From Mesaphorura yosii (Eukaryota > Arthropoda > Collembola > Poduromorpha > Tullbergiidae), in NCBI GenBank assembly GCA_009869945.1, contig WIXG01000027.1, forward strand, positions 310,001 to 374,000: a stretch of 64,000 nucleotides of DNA, in the 5' to 3' direction. Positions within the stretch are counted from its first letter, which is position 1. Each line of letters starts with the position of its first letter. Below are positions 1-12,428 of the stretch, piece by piece. The notes below the pieces were generated by a model. It was not told the origin of the DNA. It saw nothing but the letters and a program-made list of their open reading frames with translations, and made no database searches. The position numbers and the translations under genes are program-made.

Positions 1-3000
1 TTCGCATAACACACGGTACGATTTTATTCCACATACCTGAAAGCTCGAGTAGTCAACGGGGAAGTTAAGCAAATAACAACAAGGCAGGGTAGTAGCGCAA
101 GAATAATCCGTACGTATTATATATGCAGCAGGCCTCAGTCTTTGCTTTCAGTGGCATAGAGTCTCGTGTGCACTTCGCGCTTTTCATCATTGCACTCGAC
201 AACAGAAAATTGTGTGTATAATATATCACCAATTTCCTTTCCTCTTATTATTTATTCCGTATAATAGGGGAAATGTGCTCCTGCTCATAGAATACGTAAT
301 ACGGCTGCTTTCTTCTCTGAAATTTTTCATTTTTCGTCTCTCTTCCGCTTTCGCTTCGTCTTCCAAAGTCTCAGACTCCTGAGTAGCTTCATTTCTCCCA
401 CTTGAAAAAGCGGGACAAGGATCCGTGGCCCTTGTTACATAATTTTTACTCCGGCGTGCACACCGCTTACAAAGGCTAAGTGAGTCGACTTTTACTTTGT
501 ATCGTGTTACTGGAGTAAACTAGGTAACGTCTTTTAACCCGCGCTGAGATTGAACAAGCAAGCGAGCGCCGCGTCTCTTGCATTTTTGTCAGACATCCAC
601 TTCCTTCTGAATTTTCACACAAAATCCCTTCCTCCTGAATTCCAAGCATTTCAAAATGATGAGGTAACTGGAGCCTGTGGCTTGACTTCTTCCAGCGGTG
701 GGGTAGTCGTGAAGAAATGTGGGGGGAAAGTTCTGAAAAGTTGTCAGGTTTCTGTTTTTGAATCCACTATCGAATTTCAGCCGCAAGAATTATCAAATTC
801 TGCGGTCCACACAGTCATGACAGTTCTATCCACGGTTTCCACTAAGGCTGCTTCCTGTCACAGAATACGAAAGCCCGACCGTCCATCAGAACACCTGACC
901 AAAGAGAAACGCATGAGGAGCAAAATGTCAGGCAGACCGTAACTGCTAAGATACCGGAGAGCAGTCAACTATCACGTACGCGGACAAAAATCAGACAATT
1001 AGTGCTAATAGCAGTGTTTTGCCGGCAATATGTTGTGAGGATAATAATATTGTCAAAGAAAGCAAAGAAAAGAAAGGCACGCTAAAGGTTACTCTCGAGT
1101 AATTTGTTTCTCCCTCGACTTTCGATTTTCTGACTCTGTCTTCCTTGAACGAGAATACTTTATTATAAAAAGAGAAAGAAGTGCAGCTCGGCACGGGAGT
1201 CGAAGTAATAATACACTACAGACGCAACATATTATTAGAGTCAGACAACAATAAATAAATTTATATTGGATTGACTGCGTGGTCGAGACTCGCTTCTCCC
1301 CCACAATGCTCAATATTTCATTCCAATAAATGAGAAATCATTGATTCTCAATTTAGATAGTTGAAGGTTATAAATACAGCACAAAATATCAGTGCACTCA
1401 TGTAAGAGAGTCGTACTTGCACCAGGCAGACCATAACAAGGTAAAAGAGCCTGTTCAAAACTGCTGTTCCATGACCTTCCACTTGCATCCATGCATTTTC
1501 ATTTAAGAAATCAGCTCATGACCGAAAGTGAACGCACTCATGCGTACAAAACTGATCGTAAATACTGTGCACTCGAGTTTGAGCAAGTTTGAATCATCAT
1601 ACCTGTTTAAAATTTATTTACAAGTTTGACGTATGCTTCAGAATAATTTATTTATAATTTGTGGCCAAGACGAAATAGAAGTACGTTTGCGACTTTAATT
1701 TCTAACGCCCATGTTCATGAAAAAGCAGCATAAATCCAAATCCCACCGTTTGAGGTAAGAAAGAACCGAGTGAATTATTTTGGCACCCATTTTAATACAC
1801 TCATCTGCAACTTACTATTTTAGTGATTATTTTATTTCACTTGTGAAGCAAATTAATCGTCTCCATAACACTTAAATTAAGAGCGCACGTAAACCTAAAC
1901 AATTTTTACTTTTATGTACTCGGCCCATATATTCTATAGAATGGTTGTGAAATGCAATGAAAAATGCACATAACAGTCTGACATAACTTTCGTGCAGGCC
2001 TCAGTCTTTTCTTTCCCTCAGAGTCGTAAGCACCAGCCCATGCCACTTTATATGCGTATTTAATGCATGACGTGTGTGAATAATTACAGCATAAGAATGC
2101 ACACCTGTATGAGTTGGCAATTAAAAGCCTGTAAAACTTGGAACATTCTGTGCTCACCATCACCACACTCATTCACACTACTCAAGCAGGCATAAAGAAT
2201 TCCATCGTCAAGCGAAATGCTGCTGAGATGAAGTAAAACAAAAGAAGTTCATGATGCCTTAACACCTTCAGTCCATTCATTTCAAGTGTAAATATTCTGA
2301 TATCTCATTTGATTAGAGTACAGAGAGAACAAAAGGGAACACGAGCATGCAAGCTGCTGACATTGGCTGGTGAGAAAGAGTTTCTTGGAAACTCGGATAA
2401 GCGCGTGAATTGAGGATTTTATTTTTCGCAATTTGTGGTAAAGAAATGCAGAATAGCTCGATAGCAGTTGACTCGTTGACTCATCTTGTTACAGAGACAC
2501 TTTTTTTAAGTTTAGGGCAATATACACAACACTACGAATCATTCTTACAAACACATTCTGCATAAGCCAGTCTAAGATAACAATGAGAATTCTCGCTTGG
2601 ACGCTCGCTTTTGCCGTAAATGCTTCGTGTGCGTTCTGAGCTGCGTCGTTAAAATTAAGCCGGAAGCCATCATATATTCAGAACAGAAGACAACGCATGT
2701 ATTCATTCATACGGACGAGAAAGATAATGCAAAGTGTAGTCGTCATGTTCTGGAGCGCAGGTTTGTGGATGAGAACGTTGACACTTTACCATTACCAGTT
2801 TACAATTGAAAAAGTACAAACAAAGGAACACCATACATTGTCGTCACGCATTCATATGTTTTCGAGATCTTTACATTGAAATCAGACACAGAACCCAGCT
2901 TGTCAAACTTTGATTCATAAATTAGTTATTTCGTGTTATCAGAATGCATTAAGTAAATTGCGGAGAAAAGGGTGTTCCCGAAAGGCGAGCTTTCGGTTGT

Positions 3001-6000
3001 GCGGTGTGCCAGATTGGATTTCGGAAGACGTAGGCTGGGACGGCACGAGCAGGGGTAGAAGATTGACGATGACTGAAATTACTTGCAATCCGTTACAAAT
3101 TAGTGTAACAACGTCTTCTTTGTTCGAAGATTTCTACGAGGAAGGAAAAATGCCGTTCTCGGATAGGTAACGAATTAAATGAAGCAGAGCAAAGCGGGTG
3201 CAGCGTGGAAGTCTTGCGAGACGTGCGAGTTATTTTATGTACTCATGTAAAATTCGGAGAACCAATGTAAGTGTCGTCCCAACGACCGTGTGTGTGCGTT
3301 TTTCCGTAATAATGGTAGACAAAAGAGTGAAGTAAAAAGTAAATTATGTAAATGTAAAAACCATCAGCAGTAGTGCAAATGAAAGTTATAGCATAGCAAC
3401 AGCGCAGTCACGAGAACACGGCAGTAAAGGGTTTAATCTTTCAAGAGAAAATATAGTTTCCGAGACTCGAGAGCAGGAATGTCTGCTGCTATGTAAATAA
3501 AGAACAACGTGGCGTGTCGCGCTGTTCCTCGCAAGAGTACAACATCATTTTTATTTAAAATGTTGGTGCTAGATGCTGGAGCTCTGCTTCGCCGAGCTGT
3601 GGTGGAGAAATGAAGCAGAGGAGCAAAATACAAGAAAAATGCACCCAAAACCTCTAATTGTTCTTCCTACACATCACATCTTCATTCAACAGCGAAGCCA
3701 GTGCACGGCGAGAGTGCAATGCAGCAGTCTTGTATAATATGTTGTCATGTATAATATATGATTGTTGCAAACCATGGCATGGCACGAGAGTGGAAAGAAC
3801 GGAGGAAGCAGCTGCGTGCACATAATTTGCTTTTCCTTTAAGCAGTCTAAAATCCTCAATTTTTTACTCTTGTTATAAAGCGGGTATTCCTCTTTCACTG
3901 GACGGCCGGGCACTCAGAGGCTCCTCGTTTCATTTCTTGCTTTCTTTCTTCCAACTCGAGTTGATTTCCCACATTTTGACTTTTTATTCTTCTTTAAGCC
4001 AGTCCAATTTACTGCCGTCATAATGATGATAATGCACTCGTCCAGAACGTGCTGGTGGCTAGCGGAGTCATGCCGGATTGGCAGAGGGCTTAGAACGAGA
4101 CTAATTCTAAATGCTGTCGGGGGACCAGTTAAGCCATAACTTGCGTTCCCAAACTAATAAAAATATTTCCTTATTGTTCCGGATTCTGTGCTGGCAGAAA
4201 TGCAAATGATGAAATTGGTAGTGTGTCGAGTTCACCATGATGACGCTTACCGCTGTACAGTAGTTTGGGTTTATTGAGTTGTATGAGGAATTAGCATCGA
4301 TTTGTGTGCAGATATAATAATACTCAATAATGAGTACTTGGCTTAATAATATGTTCGGACTATGGGCGTAATTGCGCAATGGCTGCAGAAAGTAGCAATT
4401 ACAGCTCCAACCGTTTTCGAGAGTACGCTTATTTCAAATTGAAGCAGAAACCTTAGCGATGGCCATGTTTGCAGATACGACCGTCGCCAGTTCTATTCGT
4501 ATTACCATGGCTAATCTGAACCGAATGAACAAACTCTGAGAGATGAATTATGAATTTACGAAGTTATATTCTGTTTGCTGTCTCGTTCCATAAATTATGT
4601 GCCGAATCCAACTTTATGCAGCTGATTAAGGAGAGCGGTGGAGCCGCTTCTTCTCGGACCCTGAACACAAAGTCGATTACCAGGACCGCATAAACATATT
4701 TGGCCGGGACACCGCTGCCACGTCACACTGCATTGCACTGGAAAAATTTGCGTGAATGAAAAGAAAAGTTTATAAGCAGTTTGCATTGTTAAGCAATAAT
4801 TAATCCACGTTTTGTATAAACTCGTAAAGTTCACTCGTCTTCGTCATCGGCTCCCTGCTTTCACCATGCGTAATGTGCTTAGAGTCCGTCCACTCCGTTG
4901 CAATTCGACGTTGGCGCCAAAACAAAAGGAGGAATGCCATTTCCATCTTTTACAACTTGCAAACTGTAATATATCATACGCGAGAAGTCATTCCGAGCAG
5001 GGTTATTTGAATAAGAATAGAAATACATTAGCCACTGCCAGTCTGCGAGACAAGGCTGGTTCGCAACTGCAGTCGCGCAGTGGAGGAGACAACGTTTCGG
5101 CATTCATTCAGTGCAGACAAGAAGAGCTGAATAGAAGGTACAGACAATTGTGATGAACTTCATCTGCACGCACACAATCCGATTTTCTTTTTGGCATTCG
5201 CTTTCACTCTCCCATCGTGCGTGGTGCGTGTGTGCTGCGGAGTTATGGTCCTCCTTTGTCTTTATTCACGGAAGCGTAATTACAAAACTTCACAAATCAT
5301 TATTATTAGCGGTGCACTGCTACCACTGCCATTGACTCGCTTGCATGGCTCGTAGAAGAGCGAGACCGTGCCATAAAAGAGAGGATAGACGCAGTCCTCG
5401 CCATTTGGGCACAGAGCCGCATTTAATGGGGCGATGAAATAGCCTTCATTGTTGTGCGATGGTCGTATTAACAACTAATCTCGCATGACTTCATTGTCCA
5501 GCGCCAGCTCAGATTATAACTCGTGATTTGGGCATTAGGCATTAGACGCGTTATTTGATTTATTGCCCGGACTATTAATTCCATTGAATTTCTGTTCACA
5601 ACCATTTTACCCAAAGTCAGTATTTGGGATTTTAAATTATGACAAACTCGCTTGCCAAATTGGTCATAGGTTGAGTAAGAAAGCTGCTTTATTTGTGCGG
5701 CTGTGGATTCTTTTGTACACATCCGAAAATGTCGAACATTCACACTTTTTTGAGAATAATGATACGATACAAGAAAACTTACTTTAACTGCCACTTACTA
5801 GAATGAAAGGTGCAATGCGCAATGGTGGAGTTCTCTTTCACAATTCCGACTCCCGTGCAATTGCAGTAAGAGCACCAGCTCACGCGTTGTAGTGATAACA
5901 CATATTTTATTGAGGGAGAAAGAAAAAGAAAGACTGCGATGAGTGCGTGCGCGGAGCTCCGTGCATTCATGTTCATTTCAGAGGCCTCGCTCATGCTCGT

Positions 6001-7722
6001 CGTGCCACTACTCCCATTCCATGTAAATCGAAGTTAAAGTGAACATTTGAATGTGCATACAAATTAGGCACTCAGTTACTGTATTTACCCATGCAGTGGA
6101 TGGAATGAGAATGAAGTTGTTACATAATACGTGCTTGCTGCAGTCAGTACCAAAATAAAAGCTATAATAATAGTACGAGACACTTATTCAAAAGGGAAGA
6201 CTCAGTTTTCTATTTTTGTAGTTTAATATTGTATGGCAGTGTATAAACTGAAGCAGACTTTGAGACTCGCTCTCGCCGACAATAATGATTTCGGAAACCA
6301 GTCGAAGCGTCTTGTAATCCTGGAATTGCCTCTGTCTGCCCAATTGCGGTCGTCGGATACGTTTTCATTATTAAATTCATTCTAATATGCAATAAGACAA
6401 GAATTTACTTTGCACGGAACGAATTGTCTTGTTCGTAAAGCGCAAAATGGCCGCTGACGAGGTTACAGACTTCTGAATGACTTTTCTTTTGTTATTGCTC
6501 TCTCATTTACTTATCCTGAGAATAGCGAGTCGCGAACAACCGAGTATACAATCGTGAAATTACTAATGCATGATAATACTTTTGGAATAAGAATTTCGCC
6601 TGTTATTTCTGTAACAATTGGCCATGCAATTTCTTCTTGCCCTGCACTGCATATTGGCATTATTATTGCACGAACAGAACAGAATTTGCACAAGAATAAA
6701 ATAGGGTCTGATGGCCTAATTTCCGTTATTCATGCTTGGAATTAGTAGAAGTGAAGAAGATGGGACATTATGGATTACAAGCTTAGTTTTACCATTACCA
6801 TTATCGGAGATGATTGGTACTTGCGAAATGATGACGGTAATGAGAAAAGTAAATGGAAAGAGAAGAGTTGCTAATGAAAATTGCAGTCTACGATCAAGCG
6901 GGAGACTTTGGAAGACTCTCTGAAGATGAGGTTAAGCGATTCGAATTCTTGAAATTCATTACCGACCTGTCATCCAACAATTCTTATCGACTGGCGTGAA
7001 TTGAAACCAAAAACATGATGCAAGACAGCTCCAATTAATCTTCTCAAACGACCGCGGCCTCTCATGATTCATCCTTGCTCTATACTTGCGTGTTTATTTA
7101 TTCACAATCACATTATTGTTAATGCAGATGTACCATTAAAAGACATGTTCACTCTTATTGCCAGGAATTGATTATGCGCTTCTGTTTCACTGTCTTGATG
7201 GGTGTTTTATTTCCCATACGATCCTTGAACATTGACAGAAACCATCTGCATCGAGTATTTCAGGAAGCTAATGGACTGAATGACAGACTCAGGGTGCAGG
7301 ACAGATGCTGAAGCTTATTATTTATATCAGAGGAATAAATATGCAAGCAATTTCGTATGTAATAAAAATAAAGTCAAGAAGAGCAGGAAAAAATAAATAA
7401 ATAGACGAGTAAATCAACCGACTATGTAATGCATTATTTTTGCTCTAAAATATTTTATGGATCAGTCAAACTCAAAAATCAAATAGCAGCATAAGAACAG
7501 TTTCATTGAACTTGGCACTCCCATCAGGCTGAAGCGATGTGAAGCAATTCTCGCTTATTTAAAAGTCAAAGAGAGCCATGTTCAAATCTAGGCAAAGACA
7601 GAGCGCGGCAAGAAATCGAGCCGAATGGAATTTCGAGTGCCTGCAGTGCGACTATAATTAGAAGTTCAAGCACCACTTGTGTACAAACACTTTCAGTTTC
7701 TTTTAAATTCTTTCTGGTGAAG
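1..7722. other. No gene recognised
   Basis: This is AT-rich DNA with scattered short open frames on both strands. The longest (550-942, 130 codons from TTG) resembles no family and lies opposite another open frame. A pyrimidine-rich tract occurs at about 305-365. A frame at 4,812-5,153 is hydrophilic but unassigned. No RNA gene or repeat family is seen. Confidence 0.6.
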
Positions 7723-7746
7723 ATCCCGATTCTTGCGAATCGGGAT
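7723..7746. other. Perfect 10-bp hairpin with TTGC loop
   Basis: ATCCCGATTC (7,723-7,732) and GAATCGGGAT (7,737-7,746) are exact reverse complements separated by TTGC. In RNA a G-U pair could extend the stem by one. Function unknown. It is not a tRNA arm or a histone 3' stem-loop. Confidence 0.8.
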
Positions 7747-8391
7747 TCCTATTCCAGGCAACCCGCTCTTACTTCTTGACTTTGTACTTTAATCCTGAAT
7801 GTATTGCTTGTCAACTTTTTCCACTTCCTACATTAAATAAATTACCGTATCACATGGGTAATTGCTTAAGTAGACCAGAAAGAACGTATTTACGTCAACA
7901 TCAAGCCTAATGGCTGCAAAGGTAGAGACGAAAGTCCGTAAACTGCGGTCGAATCCTTTTTATCCGAACCAAGTTTATCCTGTGACTACGCAAAAACCGT
8001 AAACAGACTTTATAAATGTGTAATTGAGTATTTATAAGCGCAATAAATCATGAGTCAAGAACTGAGTCCAGTCGCCCAGTGAGCAAAGTGGAAGGGAATG
8101 CGAATCAATCTTTGGTTCTGGTTTGTGCACGGTGCGTTAAATGAACGATGATGATGGATTTTGACCAATGGTCCATGTGACCGGTCATGAGAGTCTACAA
8201 GTGGTCGTTTTCTTTTTTGCATCCAAAGACAACTTAGGAAACTTAAGAACTTGAGAACTCCGGGAGCAGATCATTTTCGTATAAAGTTCTTACTTGACTT
8301 TTCCCTTCACTTTTAATTAATCTCTCCCGTCTACTTCCCTGCACTTCAAAGTTCCTTTTCCTGTAATAGCACTCCAACTAATAGCACGTCT

Positions 8392-8403
8392 TTGCACGTG
8401 CAA
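8392..8403. promoter_or_regulatory. E-box palindrome TTGCACGTGCAA
   Basis: A perfect 12-bp palindrome centred on CACGTG, the canonical binding site of Myc/Max/USF-class bHLH proteins. The match is seen directly; binding is inferred only. Confidence 0.3.
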
Positions 8404-9127
8404 GGTACAGTACAAGCCGAGGCTCAACTTTTCTGTCCTGGTTTGTTCATATTTCATTCATTTATGAGTGTTATACAACTTGTGCTCTCACCGCTCAATG
8501 ATTATATTTCGAAATTTCTTCTCAACTATGGACGCTCAAGATCGCTGTGCATTTTCTACTTACTTTCACTTGGAGTAGCTGTTAGACCTGCTGGAGCAAT
8601 AATAAAACATCATTCGGCGATACCGGGAACTTATTCTATTACACGATCCTGTTCACTTATAAGAACTGAAGAACTTGTAATAAAACCACTAGACGTTGAT
8701 CATGAAAAGAGAGGGAAACAGGGCAAGAGCTCGGGCGCAGTACTTCGTGAAGAGTTCAGATCCTCTCCACACCAGACGAGAAGGTAAAGTGTGGAGGTGC
8801 AATTAATTTCTTGGCAGTAGCACTCAAGAACTGTGGAGCGAGTGCCTGAGTTGTGAGCATTTTCAACTTAAGTAGGTGATTTGTACGATTTTTCAGCTCG
8901 CTGGCAAATATCTTAATGTTGAAGGTGTCTCCACTGGAGAAAAAGAAAGAAATATGAAAATTCATGTATACGAGTACAAGTTGTCTGTATTTGCTCATTT
9001 TTCAAGGGAAAGTCATTACAAAGTATTGGAGAAATGAAGAAATTCTATTTCGTCTCCACGTTCCATTTTCCTGCTACGAATATTTCTTTCATTAAATTTG
9101 TAATGCATACTCAACCCAGTATTAATT

Positions 9128-9139
9128 CACGTGCACGTG
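9128..9139. promoter_or_regulatory. Doubled E-box CACGTGCACGTG
   Basis: Two CACGTG hexamers directly abut and together form a perfect 12-bp palindrome. An AATAAAAG box lies about 12 bp downstream and the candidate coding region begins 300 bp beyond. Regulatory use is inferred from the motif alone. Confidence 0.3.
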
Positions 9140-9439
9140 CACTCGGCAAATAAAAGTTGAGTTTCTCAGATTTCTGAGTCTGGGCATAGCAAACTGCCAG
9201 CGAACCAGGAGACTGGAAACCGCAAGACGCCAAGACAAGTTTGAGGTTTTGTGCGGTGCAGACACAAAATGTGAAAGGAAGCAGAGAAATTAAAGGAGAA
9301 AGGCAGAGTAGCGGAGTTTCTCAAAGTTTAACACTTCTTCAAAGTGAAAATTCAAACAGAAAAATGCCGAGTAAAAATCCCACACTTTTTCTCTGCTTCG
9401 AAGCCTCTGACTTTTCATGTGTGAAGATGAAGCGGAAAA

Positions 9440-10054
9440 GTGAAAATCAGAGCCGCAATTGAAGGTTCGCCATGCACACGGAAGTTTCTTTCGCGTCTGA
9501 TGGCGGGTAGTGGCAAAAATATTATTGGCCCTAATCTAATGCATCTTGAGGGTATGGCTTACACTTCTGCATCCGCATTGCGAACGAGGAGTAGCGTGGA
9601 GCTTTGCTGTATCAGACTGGCTTCACCGGGTTTGCTGCATGGCTGCAGTGAAGCTAAGAGATGCCAAATGTTAACCTCTTGGGATGCACATTCCCCTCTT
9701 TTATCCTCTCTTTTATATTTAAGGTACGATTTTTCTTCCCATTTTGTCTTAAGTAGATGTTTATGTTCTTTGATAGCTTCAATAAGGTTTTCTATCATTT
9801 TCTCTCCCCACTTTCCTTCCAGGATGAGACTCTTGTGGAGCAGTGTGAAGGTTTTTAAAGTGCTCCAGGAAGAAAGCGTGGAAAAGAAGACGACACGGTC
9901 CATTTCAGATTCTGGCCTCACTAATCTTAGAAAAAACGTGGACCTTTATTGTGCTCGTTCTCAGTCATCGTGTAGCAGTGCAATGCGAGTGGGGTCTTGT
10001 CACGGGGTGGTGTCAGGAACTAATGTTTTATTCTCTTTGTGCCTGCTTTCTTGA
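9440..10054 (+). other. Longest open frame in the window (204 codons), probably an antisense shadow
   Basis: The frame is open from a GTG at 9,440; the first ATG is at 9,500, giving 184 residues. The translation is rich in Ser, Leu, Cys and Arg (SPLLSSLLYLRYDFSS, SQSSCSSAMRVGSC), which is usual for the complement of a coding strand. No signal peptide, domain or family is recognised. Its length is somewhat beyond chance for this window by a rough estimate, which supports something coding here on one strand, more likely the opposite one. Confidence 0.15.
9563..9925 (-). other. Candidate protein-coding exon, unknown gene (weak MADF or Myb/SANT-like pattern)
   Basis: On the minus strand a 363-bp block is fully open. 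It is preceded by a polypyrimidine stretch and AG (CGTTTTTTCTAAG, exon starting at 9,925) and followed by a good donor (GAAGT then GTAAGC, exon ending at 9,563); the frame's stop codon falls inside that donor, as expected for a real exon. The block starts with one leftover base and ends with two, so it is phase-symmetric. The translation is rich in Glu, Lys, Leu and Ile, with a likely helical stretch MIENLIEAIKEHKHLL, then SYLKYKRED and a Trp in VNIWHLLASL. That spacing loosely recalls MADF or Myb/SANT-like DNA-binding domains, but it is a pattern impression only. A longer plus-strand open frame (9,440-10,054) covers the same bases and has a Ser/Cys/Leu-rich antisense-like composition. I favour the minus strand. 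Confidence 0.25.
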
Positions 10055-10172
10055 TGGTGTGAGTTTAAGGAATTGTTGATGCCGTAAATAAAAATGCAAG
10101 ACAAGGAAAGAATGCGCACAAGGAAGGTCGCCTCGTGAACATGTTTAGCAACCGTTTTCCCTGAAACCATAC

Positions 10173-10275
10173 ATTTAGTTGCTTGATTTCTTCTTTTCGA
10201 ATGTTTCCGTCAACACACTCCGTCAAGCCAAGCGAAACTGTCCTCCTTCCTTCCTTTGACACTGCGTTTGTGTCA
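10173..10275 (-). other. Candidate small exon, minus strand
   Basis: A strong acceptor-like tract (CCGCTTTACCACTTTCTCCAG on this strand, one base trimmed here: CGCTTTACCACTTTCTCCAG) leads into an open stretch reading DTNAVSKEGRRTVSLGLTE and on to NIRKEEIKQLN, followed by AAT then GTATGG, a usable donor. The frame stays open to 10,065 without splicing. Composition is protein-like. It lies about 250 bp upstream of the candidate exon at 9,563-9,925 in transcription order, but with the GTATGG donor the reading phases do not match, so I cannot place both in one transcript. Confidence 0.15.
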
Positions 10276-10395
10276 CTGGAGAAAGTGGTAAAGCGGAAGG
10301 AGTACATGACATGTAACAAGACACAGAAAGCCGTTGAGTCGTTGTGTATTGCAAGTGGCCGTCGCAATACGAGGCGCCATTCGAAGTAGCTCGAA

Positions 10396-10734
10396 ATGGG
10401 AAAGGACACATTCACCCAAAATCGGCTTGGGGAAAAGTGCACTTGTGAAAGTATTTACGACCAATATCGTTTAAGAGCACGGATGAGTGTCCACGTGGGA
10501 GCAAAATGCACACCAACAACAGCAAGACTTGAATACGTATTAAGCTTTATGACGCAGGAATATTCGCCTCCTAATCAGCCATCCCAGTTTCTGAAGAACA
10601 CAACTGCTTGTGGTGCTGATGTCCCGATTTGGTGGCACAGAGGGAAAACTGAAAATCAAAAAGACAGTTGGCCATTCACAGAGAATTTTGCAATGGGATC
10701 CAATTTCGAACCGACATTTCTTACAGCACAATAA
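10396..10734 (+). other. Unassigned ORF, 112 residues, stop overlapping AATAAA
   Basis: The frame begins with ATG in a fair context (A at -3, G at +4) and has a balanced, protein-like composition with no long low-complexity runs. It has four Cys and three Trp, including VPIWWHRGK, and no signal peptide or membrane segment. The stop codon lies inside the bases CAATAAAA, so an AATAAA polyadenylation hexamer overlaps the end of the frame. No family is recognised, and an ORF of this length is expected several times by chance in 64 kb. Confidence 0.15.
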
Positions 10735-12111
10735 AAATAATGGATTTCTTACTGTGTCAGTATCGCTGATTGCATTCAAATTCTTATTACGCTGAAGATG
10801 TAGAATAGCACAGCTTACGCGACACAACAATGCTTCATCATTCATTTCCTGTTGCTGCTGTCTTTATTTCTAAAACACGCACGTTCCAAGAAAGAATTTC
10901 TGCATAGAAACAACTGTTCTGGTAGAAGACACTAGAGCAGTGAGTAAGCACCGGAGTCTCAGAAGAGCGTCTTAACTTCTTGACATGTACTCGCACTACT
11001 TACATGCTGACTTACATTCCGCTGGAGATACTCTCTTTCTCTCAGCTTAACGCCGCTGATGCCGCCTCGTTTTCTTTCGCGTCTTCCGTTTTTGGCTTTC
11101 ATGCACTCCGTCGGAAGACATTTCTGGAAAAATTAACATTGACATTAATCTCGTCGACTTTTTGAGAGAATTTGGACTTAAGTGTTTGTAATAACTTTGC
11201 CATGGTCTCTGAATCCACCATTGGCTGTGCAGTACGCATTCTGACTGACGTGGAGTTTGTCGTGATATTTACTTTTTAAACATAAGACGACTGAAATCCT
11301 CTTAAATTTTCCATAACTTGCCGCTTGGAAGTTTGATTTTTCTCAATTTCTTTGAAAATCTACGCGGACCGACAAAGCCACGAAATCGAGTCTACGCGGA
11401 CTGAGTTAAAAAGTGAAATATTATGTAAACTCTGGCTCGGTCTAAATGTCAAGATTGAGATTGTGCGGCGAGAGTGGGAAGCAGAAATTGAAAGTAATCA
11501 TAAACAAATCCGGTGTGGCAAAAGTGTGCGCTCAATAAAACAGTGTTTGCTCAATTCTGAGCTCTGAAGCCATGTGGAACAAAAATTGTGGTTCGCGTAA
11601 TGGCAACGACACAATTGTGTAGTGCGTGTGGCATGAAACACAATCCCGTTCTCATACGAGACAAGATCAAAACGTACGGAGCAAAAGATAGTATGTGCTG
11701 GCAGAGTAGGCATCATGAATGAATGAAATCACGGTCATGATTCTGCGGAAATTATTGTCAACACTCTCGCATACTCCATGCGTCTTTTGACAACTTAAGA
11801 GAAGAAACGATTTAAAGAACTATTAAGCAGACAGAGAGAGCTTCTTTTAAGCGCTGCTAGAGAGGAAGAAAGTGACAACTTTATTTATTTCACATTTGAC
11901 CTAAATGATTTCGTTCTTCTATTTAACCATTTTCTTTGTACTTTATTATTATGATGTCTTTTCTTTTGGTCGGGCGGCCGTGCTCTCCTTCATTTCCACA
12001 CTCCGTCGGCCCAGCCTGTAGTTGTAATCTGTTCTCTCCACTCTAATTGTTCTTGAGACTTGCGTTTTTAACCTCCCACCACTCCGGCTCAGGCCGTCCA
12101 GTCCCAGCCCA

Positions 12112-12123
12112 GTGTGTGTGTGT
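12112..12123 (+). repeat. (GT)6 microsatellite
   Basis: Six GT units. A short TTATTATTATTA run follows about 35 bp downstream. Confidence 0.8.
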
Positions 12124-12428
12124 AAGGATAAATCTCTGGGCCATAAAATAATTTATTATTATTACTTACGTCGTGCTTTGCTGAAAGACCGGCCAAGACC
12201 CGAGCGTTAGAGTCTGTTTGCACCAGTTGCAAGGCACATGACGCCTGAATTATTGGTTATAAGTGAACACAAGGTCACAAGAATGAAGACTACATGAACT
12301 AGGACCGTGGACGATAATTTTAATTGCGTTTGTTACGGACGTCTTAATCAGCACACCATTCCGAAGAATTTTCTTTGAAAATGCCAAATGCGTGTTCTGC
12401 GATACGAACCTGACACCTTCGAACACCC

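Noticed and set aside
7565-7590. tRNA B-box-like sequence GTTCAAATCTAGG
   Set aside because: No A box at the right distance upstream and no cloverleaf can be folded. I found no tRNA elsewhere either.
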